Source: Uranotaenia lowii
Taxonomy: Eukaryota; Arthropoda; Insecta; Diptera; Culicidae
Assembly (NCBI RefSeq): GCF_029784155.1
Contig: NC_073692.1
Coordinates: 241,199,756 to 241,263,755 of the forward strand
Direction of reading: 5' to 3'
DNA: 64,000 bases
The notes under the pieces were generated by a model. That model searched no databases, was not told the origin of the DNA, and saw only the letters and a program-made list of their open reading frames with translations. The translations under genes were made by a program, and so were the position numbers. Shown piece after piece: positions 51,943 to 63,976 of the stretch (position 1 is the first letter of the stretch; each line of letters starts with the position of its first letter).

Positions 51943-54506
51943 AACATTTCGGCTGGCACCGGTGTTGTAAATTGCTGTTTTAGCACAGTTATCGATTTCA
52001 AAATTCCCAACAGTTATACGCCTTTGTTCCAAATTCATGCAAATTTGGAACAGGATTTCAAAATATACGACAGACCGATTTAGTTCACGGTGAGAAAATT
52101 TTGGCCAACAATGATTTCTTTCACACATGTTTGGGTAACATTGGGTGTGATAATAATTTCTTTTTGAGATATTATTTGAATTTTTTTTTCGCTTCAACCA
52201 CCCTATACGTAACATAAATTGAGAATAGATGTTAATAAAAACCATATCAAGTAGAAATAATAGATGGCACATTATTCTCGATTTAATATCATTAAATAAA
52301 AAGCTTTTCATTTGGGCTCAACGAATTAGTGAATCCAGCCAGCGTTCTAAAATTTGAAAAAAAATAAACGAAAAGAAAATTTTAATACTTTTTCGATGAG
52401 GTAAAATAAATGTTTATTGTTTGTTCTATAATTTTTGTTTTATTTGAGATATTGAGAGATTTTTAGTTTCGTATGGATTGCTCGGAGTTTTCGTCAATAT
52501 TTTTATTTATTTATTTTTCTGTATCCATACATAAATTTACAAATAGTGAAGCAAGTTTTTGTCAAACAAAAATGTCGACAAATCAAAGGGAAATTTCCTT
52601 TGACTTTAGGATAAACATTTCTCGTTTCCTTTATCAATGTCAGCAATAACTTGAAAAAAAATTGCTTTTTCATTTCATTTTATCAAAACCTTACCCTCAA
52701 TTGATTCAAAGCAATTTGATTGAATTAATTGAAGAATTGTTTCAATTGACCTTTTTTCCTCGTTGTGTAGTCATATTTGCTTTTAAATTAGTGAAATTCT
52801 GGTAGAATAGTTGAAATAATTATTCTGTCAAAAAGAATATTCGTAGAATTAATTTTAAGACAATCAACCGTGAAACTCAAAACTTATGCAATTTTTCCAA
52901 TAAAATGGGTTTTTTCTTCTCAATTATTGAGTGTCTGGAATGGAAGTGTTTCCGTTTTAAATTTGCTCCTACACCGGTGGGGAGTGGGTGTTTTAGCCGA
53001 TTCTTAAATTTTAAATTGTGCTAAAACTGGTATACTTAAAACCAATATTTACGCCTGAACCGTTGCAGGTGCTCTGACCAATGTAGAGCGGCGATCGGCT
53101 TATGGATGAACAATGGATCACCAAAGTATACTCTCCCACCGAGAAATACTAAAATCGATTGCCCACAACCGTCAGCAGTAACAATCATCATCCATCAGTA
53201 CTGATGGTACTGATAAATAATGATCACCCGGTCAGCGCGAGAAAAAAAAGGTTTACTTCAAGTCGGTTGTGTCTGGACTCGATAGTCGCACACCCAAAGC
53301 CGTTACACTCGCATCAAAATCTCCGTCGTCTATTGTGTCCGTGCTGTTAAATTTTCTGTTTTGTTTTTAAAAGTAGTTACGTAAGCGAATAAAAACCTAA
53401 AGTTTAGCCGAAAAATTGTGTGTTTGTGAAGTGAATTGGCCGAAAACCCAAGTGCCGTTCCCCCTTGCATGCGTTGTGCATGATTACTGGTTTATTGGCA
53501 AAGTGTGGTTTGGCAGTAATTAATACTGCGGTTCGTGGCGAATGACACACAATTACTGCAGTGGCGATCAGCAAGTCATCGGTTGTACCGTCCTGCACCG
53601 GAAGAATTCCTGAGCCAGATCGAACGGAACCGAATGGTTCGTTGGTGAAGAACCACTAAATTATTGGTCAACTCGGTGTTACTGCGAATCGGCGTCACAT
53701 CCATCTCAGCGGTGGCTCAGAGCAACTAATCTCAGCGGTCGAACATCGAAGGGTGGAAAACGGAATCCACTAAGGTAACCTGCTTTGATCCATCAACGGT
53801 TGTTGGCAACTGGGCGCACTGCTCCAGCACCAGCGTCGCGCTATTACGGGGCGGCGCGTTCAATTTCAGTTCAGCGGCCAACAGTTTGACATATCTCAAC
53901 GAACGACGGATGACAGACATATCCGGTGAATAGTTAGCAGACTCTAGACTGTAATTCTCCATGCTAATTATTAATTAATTTTCCTACCTAAATTCGGATA
54001 TAAAAAACTATAAATTTGCTACCTAAATAGTGACCTTCCTATAAAACTAGTGCTACACATTCGTTTAGTGGACAGTGCCGCTTAGAATACTGCCTTTAGG
54101 GCATTCCAGGTTTGTCGAACCTTGATGCATGCCAAAACGGATATGCTCATCTTTCCCTATTCCGTTTAAAGCATTTGGCCAGTCCTAATAAACCAGTTCC
54201 GGTTGACGGAATCCTAAGTATAGAGTCACACCGAATTATGTACGCTATAATTTTAAATTCAATACTTTCCCTAAACTAATTATAAAATAAATTTCTAGCT
54301 TAAAACAGACTATAAAGCTGCTAAAGAAATCGGAGTTTTGATTCCCCCCGTCAACCCGGAACAACGGTGTTGGACTGCGAATGAAATCTGCTTGTAAAGG
54401 GGAACTTCATACGTTGGACGATTTTGTGACCTGTGTTGAGACTGCACAAGAAAACTCCACAGCGGTGAAAATGAAGCCACAGATTTTTTTCACTTGCGAT
54501 ATTTTG
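51943..54506. other. No gene recognised
   Basis: AT-rich DNA to about 53050, then a less AT-rich part (53050-54300) with short motif-less frames. The latter may be flanking or LTR sequence of the BEL/Pao element that follows, but no direct evidence is available inside the window. Confidence 0.45.
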
Positions 54507-54749
54507 TAAAGGCCAGCCACCAAAAAACGACCCGGGCCGAAGCTTAATGAGGTGAAGTTGATCAAATTTTCAAGAGGATCCCATGATTTCACGTACGCCG
54601 GCGAATTCAATGGAGAAACCAAATCGTATAACATCTTCACAACAGACCAACTGAGACAAGTCCAGAAATCAGAATTCGAAATCTCTACGATGCATTTCCG
54701 GGTTATACCTAAAGGTGTAGAATTGTCCCGCAAGCAAGGAATAATCTAA
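54507..54749 (+). other. Short open frame of unknown nature
   Basis: An 80-codon stop-to-stop stretch with a balanced, protein-like composition (KLIKFSRGSHDFTYAGEF near the middle). It has no ATG in its first part and no domain I recognise. It could be a scrap of an element or chance. Confidence 0.2.
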
Positions 54750-55249
54750 AAAATTGTACCTTTTCTGCCTCCAGAGAAAAAAAAATGTTGTTAGATCTAA
54801 AATCGAATAATCACTGTGGAATTGTTTGCCATAAAATTTTATTTTTCATTCTTTGCGTTCCTTTTTGTTTCCGTGCCACCGTCATCAATTTGTACTACCT
54901 AACTATCATTAAAAACAGAATACAAAAGCAAGTTGTACCGATCACGCGCTATTTTTAATGCGCTCCCGAAAATCACAAAAATTAGATTGTTTAATCCCGT
55001 GATTTATCCCCCGAAATCGGCGCAAGTGCCTTTCACGCGATTTGTGGACGATCTTACCGTCTCCAGTTCGTTTGACGAACCGAGTGAACGTTTTACCCGG
55101 AAAATACCCTTTGCCCATACTTGGTGCTCCCGAATTGTGTTTGATACCCGCTGGAAGTGCGATCATCTGCCCGCCCCGCAATCCGATTGTTGAAGAGACC
55201 CCGAGTGCCTATCCCGACAACCCGCAAACCCATAAACCCGTCCCGAACA

Positions 55250-57968
55250 TTGGTGCCGTGACCAGGATCACGACCCGTCCCGAATAGAATCACGACCCGT
55301 CCCGCTGCGAAACCGCGTGTCATCATCATAACCTCAAAATTGAGGTTGGCGAAATACTTTTGCCGTTTGTTCCGGATAATTTTATTGAAACCAAAGGCCT
55401 CATTTGAAGAGGTACCAGGTGAGTACCTCTCCAACCCATACCATCCTCTTTTGCGGTACTTCTTGGTCTTTTTTCGACCCTTTTAGTTGACCAGCTCCGA
55501 TTCAACTTTCCTGCAACCGGATAATCGTCGGCAGAATGGTTGACGACAAGAAGCTGAAGTCCAGGAAGCTGAAAAGGGCGAATATCATTGCCGGAATCAA
55601 CCGTATGGAACAGTTCCTGTATCAATACGTGGAGGACCAACACCAAGGGGAAGTTCGATACCGCTTGGAGCGTCTCGAAAAACTGTGGGAATCGTTCGAC
55701 GAAGTGCAGGCGGACTGCGAGGAGCTTGACGAAGAGGAGGATGCGGGCACTAAAAATTTGGAGATCCGAAGCAAAACCGAATCAATTTATTTCCGGGTCA
55801 AAGCTGGTCTAGCTTCCAAGATCCCGGAATCGTTTGGGCCCACCGCATCGACATCCTATGCTGCAAATGAAACATCCGCCCCTGCTCATCTTGCGAACAT
55901 TAAACTCCCGACGATCACGCTACCCGAATTTGATGGCGATTTCAATCAGTGGCTGACGTTCCACGACACGTTCGTGTCGATGATACATTCGTCGACGGAA
56001 ATTTCATGTGTCCAGAAATTTCACTACCTTCGCGCTGCCCTCAAGGGTGAGGCAGCTAATTTAATCCAGTCGATTACCATCACCGCCAACAACTACTCTG
56101 TTGCGTGGGAGGCATTGGTAACCCGTTACTCGAATACGACTCTTCTGCGGAAAAAAACACATCCGAGCCCTGCTCAAGTATCCCAAAATCCCGAACAACT
56201 CGGTGGATGCGCTTCATCGAATCGTCGACGAATTCCAGAGGCACACGAAGATTCTGGAGCAACTCGGAGAACCCGTGATCTATTTTAGCTCGATTCTTAT
56301 GGAGCTTTTGGAAGATAAGCTGGATGACGCATCGCTCACCGCCTGGGAGGAATCCATTGCCGGTGATCCCCATCCAACCTACAACAACATGATCGAATTT
56401 TTGCAAAAGAGAACCCGAATCATGGAGACGATCATGATCAATCGGCCAACGTCTAGCCAAACGAAACCCGTCGCTCAAAATTTTCCTCAGCGCAAACCAG
56501 GATCGCACTTGAGTTCGAATGCCGTTTCCGAAAGTTACCCGAAAAGCTACCCGATGTGCCCAGCTTGTGAGAAAGAAAGGCACAGCATTTACAACTGCCC
56601 CGTTTTCAACAGCTTGGACCCGAAAGGCCGGACGAAAATAGTGACCGAAAAGAAACTGTGTGCCAATTGCTTCCGAAGTGATCATTTCGCCCGATCGTGC
56701 CCGTCGAAATTTTCTTGCAAGCATTGCTCCATGCACCACCATTCGATGATTCACTTCGGTCAAGCTGAATCCACCCGTGCTGCTGCTGATCCCCCGTCCC
56801 GCCCCGAGAATGTCAACTCACTTGCCGTCGCAATCACCCCGCAACCTACTGTGTCATCGAATCCCGTCGTGAGACCATCCCGTGAGAGTGTGCTGCTACC
56901 CACAGTAGTGCTAATCGTCGTCGACGCCTATGGTCATCAATACTTAGCCCGTGCCTTGCTGGACACAGGTTCTCAACCGAACGTCATCAGCGAGAGACTG
57001 TGTCAGCAACTGCGTTTGTCCCGTAAGGTGGTTAACATCGACGTGCGAGGTGTAGATGGTACCGCAACGAGTGCGAAGTTCGAAGTGCAAGCCGAAATAC
57101 GATCTCGGGTGAGCGATTTCTCCGAGATGCTCGATTTCCTCGTCTTTCGGAAGGTAACCAGTGACGCCCCCGCAATTCCCTTCTCGGTTGCCCAATGGAA
57201 CATCCCAAAAAACATCGCTCTCGCTGACTCGGATTTTAGCACACCGCGAAAGATCGACATGATAATTGGCGCTGCTCATTTCTACGCTTATCTGAAGCCT
57301 GGTCGCCTCCAGCTTGCGGCAAATGGTCCTTTGCTGACCGAAACAGTGTTCGGTTGGCTGGCAACTGGAAAGTTCAACATGAAAGCCGAACAAGCCAATC
57401 AAAAATCTACGGCAACTTGTCATGTGGCGACAGTTGTTCCCGTAGAAGAACTACTTACCCGGTTTTGGAAGATAGAAGATGTTGGTGGATCCGACTATTC
57501 TATCGATGAGCAGAGCTGCGAGAATTACTACCGATATACAACCGATCGTGACTCTTCTGGGCGCTACATTGTGCGCGTCCCGAAGCACCCCGAATTCGAG
57601 CAGATGGTGGGAGAATCGAAAGGTGCTGCTCTCCGTCGGTTTGCCTAGCTCGAGCGGAGGCTGGAGAAGGACGCCGATCTCAAGAGTCAGTATCACGACT
57701 TCATGAGAGAATACATCGAACTTGGCCATATGGATCTGGTTCCCCCCGAATCGGAAAATGTGAAATCCTGCTATCTCCCTCACCACCCCGTCTTGAAGGA
57801 GTCCAGTTCGACGACAAAGTTGCGAGTCGTGTTCGACGGCTCAGCCAAAACCAGCACCGGCCATTCGCTGAACGACTCTCTTCTTGTTGGCCCAGTCGTG
57901 CAAGACGAGCTGCTGACGATCATCATCCGATTCCGAAAATACCCGATAGCGTTGGTGGCGGACATAGC
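55250..57968 (+). mobile_element. BEL/Pao retrotransposon 1, interrupted
   Basis: A likely primer-binding region, TGGTGCCGTGACC, at 55251 follows CCGAACA, a plausible LTR end. The leader then runs to the gag ATG at 55536. Coding order is gag, zinc fingers, protease and the start of RT, which stops abruptly at 57968 where the LTR of another BEL/Pao begins. The 5' boundary of its LTR is not identified. The rest should lie beyond the right edge of the window. Confidence 0.75.
55536..57968 (+). pseudogene. BEL/Pao 1 gag-protease-RT start, broken
   Basis: The gag part is a coiled-coil-like N-terminus (55536 on), then LPEFDGDFNQWLTFHDTFV and FHYLRAALKGEAANLI, typical of BEL gag. A one-base slip in an A7 run near 56150 shifts the frame, which continues as LHRIVDEFQRHTKILEQLG. 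Zinc fingers follow (CPACEKERHSIYNCP, CANCFRSDHFARSC, CKHCSMHHHSMIH; about 56555-56750). The BEL-type aspartic protease has ALLDTGSQPNVISE at about 56955. A TAG at 57646-57648 interrupts the region before RT, which reaches TKLRVVFDGSAKTS and ALVADI and then ends. Confidence 0.88.
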
Positions 57969-58715
57969 TGTTCCCGTAAGGGCCACAAGACAGAAACTGT
58001 TCCGCAAATTTGAACTGATATTTTATTATAATCGTTAAATTTCTCCTGAAATTGATACATATTCGTTGTTATAATCTTGTGCATGTGGATTATAATTGAT
58101 GTTACAGTAGTGATTCAGTTTTAATGTTTAATAGTGACTTACGTTTAGTGTTTCTTTCTGTATTTGTCGTCTATCCGGTATTTAGTCCTATACGGTACCA
58201 ACGGTACGATCGATAGCAGCTCTAGCTATAAGACGATTTGTTTTTAGCTTCTAATTTCAATGATTGTGTAGAATAAAACTAGTACCTGTTTTCTGTCGTG
58301 TCCTGGTTAATCGTAATCTTGTTAACCACGGTTCCTTCACTTGTCGTGTCACTAACCTTGTGTTGTAGAATAGGTAAGTATAACTTTTTATGTCGACTAT
58401 AAATGTATATTGTATTAATTCACCTTTTGGTATTTTAGTTCACGTCTCTTAGCGTTTTAAATTTATTGAAGTACAGTAGAAGTTTTCAAATAAGGAGCTA
58501 TCTAAATAAATCAGCACAGAAATTCTGAATTCGCTTCTTACTCCAATGATGACTTGCTAAATTTAGTTGAGTAAACGATTGACAGATCTACCTACTTATT
58601 GTTCACTTCTCTTTGCCTATGCTGTCCTACACTTCTTACATTTCTAGTAACCAGTGGAGCCGTCTTCTAGTGGGGGCTGATTGGAATAGGAGGCGTGGTC
58701 GCGCATTGCGTAACA
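57969..58715 (-). repeat. 3' LTR of BEL/Pao 2
   Basis: On the minus strand it would begin TGTTACGC at 58715, directly after a GGGGGGGAG purine tract, and end CTTACGGGAACA at 57969, where BEL 1 coding sequence stops. TGTT...AACA ends fit an LTR. AATAAA on the minus strand near 58025 could serve as polyadenylation signal. The other LTR is outside the window. Confidence 0.65.
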
Positions 58716-61700
58716 CTCCCCCCCGGTACGCATGATGTAGAATCATGCTTACGATCAGATACGCCGACGTCCAGAACTGCCAACTTCACTGCTGGTCGCT
58801 CGTAGATGTTTGATGCGGTCTTCACCAAGGCGCTTCGAACTTGTCCATCACGATTGTTGACCTTAACAACACGTCCCTTGGGCCACATGTTCCGTGGGAG
58901 GTCGGGGTCCACAATAACCACAACATCATCAACTTCGATTGGTTTCACCGGGTAGTGCCACTTCGTTCGACGGTTGATTGAAGGCAGGTATTCTTGTACC
59001 CACCTTTTCCAAAATTGGTTTGCGTATGTTTGTGACGTTTTCCAAGTATTTCTCAAGATATTAGGGTTGTCTTCGAAAGGAACTAACGGTTTAGATCCGC
59101 TCGAGGATCCAAGTAGAAAGTGATTCGGGGTTATGGCTTCACTGTCTGCATTGTCAATTGGTACATACGTGAGGGGGCGCGAGTTGATTATAAACTCAAT
59201 TTCCAAAAGAGTATTGTGGAGCACTTCGTCAGTAGGGTTCCTAGGGATTTTCATATTTCTTAAAACCTTCTTGACAGATTGAACTAACCTTTCCCAACTT
59301 CCTCCCATGTGAGGACTACTCGGTGGTAAAAAGGTCCATTTGGTGTTAGCTGTTGTGAACTCTTCCATCATCTTATTCTCGTCCAAGCAGCGTACGGCTT
59401 CCGTGATTTCACGATTGGAGCCTACGAAGTTCGTTCCACGATCGCTGAATAATTCCAGTGGTGTTCCTCGTCTAGCCATAAAATTTCGTAAGGCGAGAAT
59501 ACAAGAGCTGGTGTTGAGAGAGTGTGCGATTTCAATGTGAACAGCGCGGATGACTAAGCACGTTATAAGTACGCCCCATCTTTTTTCAACACGCCTGCCA
59601 ACGACGACGCTCATGGGACCAAAATAATCTACACCGGCGTATGTGAACGGCCGTGCGAATGCTGCAAGCCTACTTGAAGGTAGTGATGCCATAGCAGGAG
59701 GATGCGGACGAGCCCTAGCATTTTTACACATCTGACAGTCTCGACGAATTTTATCGCAAACTCTCCTAAGTTGCGATATCTGATACTTTTGCCGTAACTC
59801 GTTTACAACTGTTTCAAAATTACAATGATGGAAAACTTCATGAGTGGATTGTACGATTAATTTTGTTACGGGATGCTCTTTCGGTAGAATTATGGGATTT
59901 GCAGTGGATGGTTCGATGAATTCACACGCTTCTATTCTGCCACGCATGCGCAGGACTCCAACTTCGTCCAAAAATGGTGAAAGTTTGTAGAGAGGGCTCG
60001 TTTTCTGTAACTTACCACTTGTCGAATTAACTTTAGAAAGCGTCCAGACTTCATTGCGGTACACATGTTGCTGCACTTCTCGGTATATGAAGTTCTCCGC
60101 CGTACGAAGCTCGTCTTGTTTTAGAGCTCCTGTAGTTGGTTGTTGTTTTAAGAATTTGTATTGGAAGTATCGACAAAATCTTACAACGTATGCCGCAGTA
60201 CGTTTAAGTTTCAACCACTTAGTAAATCTACTAAAATCAATAAGTGGTTCTCTTATGCTGTGCAAGTTTACTGATCGCTGCATCTCGTTCTCTGTCGTTC
60301 CTAGGTCGAAGTTTTGGGTTGGCCACATCTCTTTTTGTTGCCAAATAAATTGAGGTCCGTTGAACCATCGACTACGAGACGAAAAGTCGGGAAGTTTTTG
60401 CCATTTTGTGCCTTCATCTGCAACATTGTGTTGCGTGGGCACCCAGTTCCATTCAGATAGATTTGTGTCTTCTAAAATCTCGCCGACTCTAGCTCCTACA
60501 AATTTTGTGTACCTCCGATGATCTGAACGTAGCCAACAAAGTACATCTCTCGAATCTGACCAGAAAAATCTCTGGTTTATACGTATTCTGTGACACTCTC
60601 CAATATCTTTAGCCAGTCTCACTCCGATTACAGCTGCTTGGAGCTCTAGACGGGGTATCGAGACGTATCGCAATGGGGCAACACGAGTTTTTGACGTTAT
60701 AAGGGCGCACTCGATGTTTTCTTTCTCCTGATACCGGAAGTATGCAACGGCTGCATAGCCGTTCTCGCTCGCATCTACAAAAACGTGCAATTGAACTTCG
60801 CAGGATTCACGATCTGTCACGGCTCTTCGATAACAACGGGGAATAGATATGGTTTCCACTCTTCGCAAAACACTGAGCCAGTGCCGCCATTTAGTTAAAT
60901 GTTGCTCCTCTATGTGCTCATCCCAATCGATGCCGGAGCGCCATATTTCCTGAAGAAGTACCTTCAAGTACATTAGAAAGTTTGAGAGCAATCCAATTGG
61001 GTCATAGATCTGCATAAGGGTTCGCAATACTTCGCGCTTTGTGGGGGTTGCTGTTCCATGTAATAATTCATATTCACAACGCCGTGGTACTTTGAAGGTA
61101 AAACAATCATCAGAGGTGTTCCACCACATTCCTAGTATCCTCTCCGTATTTAACTCGTTGCTCACGTTGAGGTCTTTCTGGAATTCCTTACTTTCCCCCA
61201 TAGCCTTCATCACCTTCTCGGAATTGGACAGCCACCCACGAATTTCGAATCCACCTTGTGAATTTATTATTCTAGCCTCCTTGGCAATTTTTACTGCCTC
61301 TTCTTCGCTCTCGACACTGAACAGCATGTCGTCTACATACGTATCGCGAATTATAGCATTTACAGCTTCTGGATGTTGCGAAGAAAAACGTTCGGCATTT
61401 AAGTTTTTCACATATTGTGCACAGCTCGGCGAGCATGTTGCACCAAAGGTCATTACTCGCATCACGTACGCCGCAGGTGGTTCTTCAACCTGTCCACTAT
61501 TCCACAAAAATCGTTGACAATGTTGGTCCTCCTGGTTCACGAGGACTTGGTGGAACATCTCCCGTATATCACCTGAGACTGCGACCCGGTGTTCACGAAA
61601 ACGTTGCAGTACGTGTGGTAAGGATACGATTTGGTCCGGTCCTTTGAGCAAAAATGAATTAAGCGATAAGTCTCCAACTTTTGCTGCTGCATCCCAAACT

Positions 61701-63976
61701 ATACGCAGCTTTCCAGGCTTGTTTGGGTTAAGAACTGGAAAAATAGGGAGATACCATACTCGACCTGGATAGTTGCGTTCTTCTTCTACTGAAAGCTTGC
61801 GTATATAGCCTTTAGTTTCATAATCGGTGAGTTTCTGCCGCAAATCCTTTGCCATCTGAGGTTCTCGAAGCATGCGTTTCACCAGACATTGATGCCTTTT
61901 TAGTGCCATTCTTTTGCTGTTTGGTAAGAATACGTTGTCATAGCGCCACAGAAGTCCAGTTTCATACCTGCCATCTTTAAAGACTGTTTTTGACCTAATT
62001 ATGTCAAGAGCTCGTGAATCATCTTTAGATATGAGCTGGTTTTTCGTCGGTTGAATTCCCAAGCTATCAAAGGAAAAGTAGTCTTTTATAGCTAAATTCA
62101 GCGCTTCACATTGGCAAATATGATAGTTGAAAGCTTTCCTATCGCTCAATAATGAAATATCGTTTGTTAAAGAACAAGGACCATAAATCACCCAGCCCAA
62201 ACGTGTTAGTACTGCAGTTGGTTGACTTTCAGAACCTTCTTTGCAGTCCAGAGGATATTCTAATCTGATGTTATCCATTCCTAACAAGATTCTAGGTTGT
62301 ACATTGGTGTACGGTTCAATCGAGACATCGGATAAATAACTGAAGCTTTTTACCAGTTTGGATGTGCACAAGGTTTGGGGTGGTAAATCTAAACTGCGGA
62401 CTGTATGCACCTTGGATAGACAGAAGCGCTTACTTGTTCCAGAGCTTCCCGAAATGTATACTGAGCACTTGATGGAGTCCGACTCATACCTACCCTGACC
62501 AGCAGTCCAATTTATGCAGAGCGGATAGTGTTCTCCTTCCAGCTTCAACTCGTTCCACAGACTGTGTTCCATGAGCGTACATGTGGATCCTCCATCTATG
62601 AAGGCGTAGGTGTCAATTGATTTCCCATTCCCATGGACGGTAACTCGTACGTATTTCAAAAGAACATTTCCCGTTGTATTTTGGTGAGTGTTGCAAAAGG
62701 CGTCCTTTTGTTGTGCTCCACCAGACTGCTTATGCTTTTTATCGTTGTGTAACATACAGTGATGCAGATATTTACATCCGTTTTTGCTACATGGCACCTT
62801 GCGTTCACAGTTTTTAAAATGCTTGGTAAGACACTTCCTGCAGATGTTCTTCTCATGGATTAACGACCAACGTGACTGTACTGACATGTTTTGAAACTGT
62901 GTACAGCTCTCAAGTCCACTACATGTACCGAAGCATGCGAGACAGGCTCCTTCCTTGTCCTCCTCGGCCGGTGTGGTGTGTAGGTGTAAAAATGCTCCTT
63001 CCTTGTCCTCCTCGGCCGGTGTGGTGTGTAGGTGTAAAAAGGCTCCTTCTTTCTTTGGCTTGCCAGACTGTTTCGACCAGGCCTCTGGTCTTGTAACTAG
63101 ACTGCATGCCTCTGCTATTCTACCAATCCAAACACTAACTTCAAGAAGGGAATTATCACCCGTTTCTAGACGATGCAATGCCCATTGCATTTTCAACCCT
63201 GGTGGTAGTGCATCCACTAATTCCTGTACCAGTGGGGCGTTATACAGCCGTTCCTCTAATTCACATGCTTGAATGGTGGCGCATAAGTTTTGAACTGCTA
63301 TTCCGAAGTCGATAATTGTTTCCATGCGGTCATCTCTCGGCTTCGGTAATAGTCTCACACGTTTAATCATTGTTTCAATGATTGATTCCGGATTACCAAA
63401 CAACGTTCTCAGTCGCCCAATGATAACTGGAACGTTATCGGGATGTAGAAGAAGACTTTTCACTGCGTTCAAAGCACGGTCGCACAAAGACTTCTCCAAG
63501 CGATCCAGGAGTTCGTTATTGCCAAATGCGCACATCCTGGACGTTCTTTCGAATGCTGCTATGAATCGTGGCCAATCTTCAGGATCTCCTCCGAATTTCG
63601 GCAGATCTTTTACCGTGTGTCTTGCTGCTAACTGATTGTTCGATAATGATTCGTCATAGGTGTGGAGGTGAGGAGGTTGATGCGAAGCTATCCTCGACTT
63701 ACGTTGTGTTGAAGTAAGGTCGCCAGAACGTCCAGAAGCACCGAACTTGTGCTGAACGTCTACATATTTGGGAAGGGGAGTCTCATTCATCGGCTTCGGA
63801 TTTCTAGAGTTGCTACCTATATCCATTTCATTCAACCATTCATCGATTTTTTGCAAACTTGCACTTGTCTCGGACTCACTATCACTGGACCTCAGCATCT
63901 CCTGCTCAAACGCTAAACGCTCCTCTAATTGCTTTTTCTCCAGCGCCTGTCGTTCTTCCATTGCTTTGAGCTGCAT
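58667..63976 (-). CDS. BEL/Pao 2 Gag-Pol polyprotein, 1769 codons, 5' end off window
   Basis: One open frame, still open at the right edge (codons continue to 64000). In order: a Glu/Lys-rich coiled coil (first 40 residues), gag with LPKFGGDPEDWPRFIAAFE (about 129-147), a duplicated 16-residue unit (about 312-343), Cys-rich fingers (about 345-415), aspartic protease AFIDGGSTCTLMEHSL (about 460), reverse transcriptase with TYVDDMLFSVE (about 880), RNase H-like LHVFVDASENGYAA (about 1066), HHCC zinc finger (HHCNFETVV ... CQMCKNA, about 1382-1425), integrase core D in VDYFGP (about 1453), D in FSDRGTNF (about 1515) and E in GGSWERLV (about 1560), and a C-terminal DUF5641-like domain with DDVVVIVDPDLPRNMWPKG. 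All domains are present. The last codons run into the 3' LTR. Confidence 0.92.
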   Translation of the reverse strand: MQLKAMEERQALEKKQLEERLAFEQEMLRSSDSESETSASLQKIDEWLNEMDIGSNSRNPKPMNETPLPKYVDVQHKFGASGRSGDLTSTQRKSRIASHQPPHLHTYDESLSNNQLAARHTVKDLPKFGGDPEDWPRFIAAFERTSRMCAFGNNELLDRLEKSLCDRALNAVKSLLLHPDNVPVIIGRLRTLFGNPESIIETMIKRVRLLPKPRDDRMETIIDFGIAVQNLCATIQACELEERLYNAPLVQELVDALPPGLKMQWALHRLETGDNSLLEVSVWIGRIAEACSLVTRPEAWSKQSGKPKKEGAFLHLHTTPAEEDKEGAFLHLHTTPAEEDKEGACLACFGTCSGLESCTQFQNMSVQSRWSLIHEKNICRKCLTKHFKNCERKVPCSKNGCKYLHHCMLHNDKKHKQSGGAQQKDAFCNTHQNTTGNVLLKYVRVTVHGNGKSIDTYAFIDGGSTCTLMEHSLWNELKLEGEHYPLCINWTAGQGRYESDSIKCSVYISGSSGTSKRFCLSKVHTVRSLDLPPQTLCTSKLVKSFSYLSDVSIEPYTNVQPRILLGMDNIRLEYPLDCKEGSESQPTAVLTRLGWVIYGPCSLTNDISLLSDRKAFNYHICQCEALNLAIKDYFSFDSLGIQPTKNQLISKDDSRALDIIRSKTVFKDGRYETGLLWRYDNVFLPNSKRMALKRHQCLVKRMLREPQMAKDLRQKLTDYETKGYIRKLSVEEERNYPGRVWYLPIFPVLNPNKPGKLRIVWDAAAKVGDLSLNSFLLKGPDQIVSLPHVLQRFREHRVAVSGDIREMFHQVLVNQEDQHCQRFLWNSGQVEEPPAAYVMRVMTFGATCSPSCAQYVKNLNAERFSSQHPEAVNAIIRDTYVDDMLFSVESEEEAVKIAKEARIINSQGGFEIRGWLSNSEKVMKAMGESKEFQKDLNVSNELNTERILGMWWNTSDDCFTFKVPRRCEYELLHGTATPTKREVLRTLMQIYDPIGLLSNFLMYLKVLLQEIWRSGIDWDEHIEEQHLTKWRHWLSVLRRVETISIPRCYRRAVTDRESCEVQLHVFVDASENGYAAVAYFRYQEKENIECALITSKTRVAPLRYVSIPRLELQAAVIGVRLAKDIGECHRIRINQRFFWSDSRDVLCWLRSDHRRYTKFVGARVGEILEDTNLSEWNWVPTQHNVADEGTKWQKLPDFSSRSRWFNGPQFIWQQKEMWPTQNFDLGTTENEMQRSVNLHSIREPLIDFSRFTKWLKLKRTAAYVVRFCRYFQYKFLKQQPTTGALKQDELRTAENFIYREVQQHVYRNEVWTLSKVNSTSGKLQKTSPLYKLSPFLDEVGVLRMRGRIEACEFIEPSTANPIILPKEHPVTKLIVQSTHEVFHHCNFETVVNELRQKYQISQLRRVCDKIRRDCQMCKNARARPHPPAMASLPSSRLAAFARPFTYAGVDYFGPMSVVVGRRVEKRWGVLITCLVIRAVHIEIAHSLNTSSCILALRNFMARRGTPLELFSDRGTNFVGSNREITEAVRCLDENKMMEEFTTANTKWTFLPPSSPHMGGSWERLVQSVKKVLRNMKIPRNPTDEVLHNTLLEIEFIINSRPLTYVPIDNADSEAITPNHFLLGSSSGSKPLVPFEDNPNILRNTWKTSQTYANQFWKRWVQEYLPSINRRTKWHYPVKPIEVDDVVVIVDPDLPRNMWPKGRVVKVNNRDGQVRSALVKTASNIYERPAVKLAVLDVGVSDRKHDSTSCVPGGSVTQCATTPPIPISPH
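62946..63041 (-). repeat. Tandem 48-bp duplication in BEL/Pao 2
   Basis: Two copies of a 48-base unit (62946-62993 and 62994-63041) encode EGAFLHLHTTPAEEDK twice in frame, just upstream of the zinc-finger region. The copies are almost identical, so the duplication is recent. Confidence 0.92.

Noticed and set aside
55093..57423. Minus-strand frames of 85-227 codons opposite BEL/Pao 1
   Set aside because: They are shadows of the gag-protease coding strand and carry no domain of their own.
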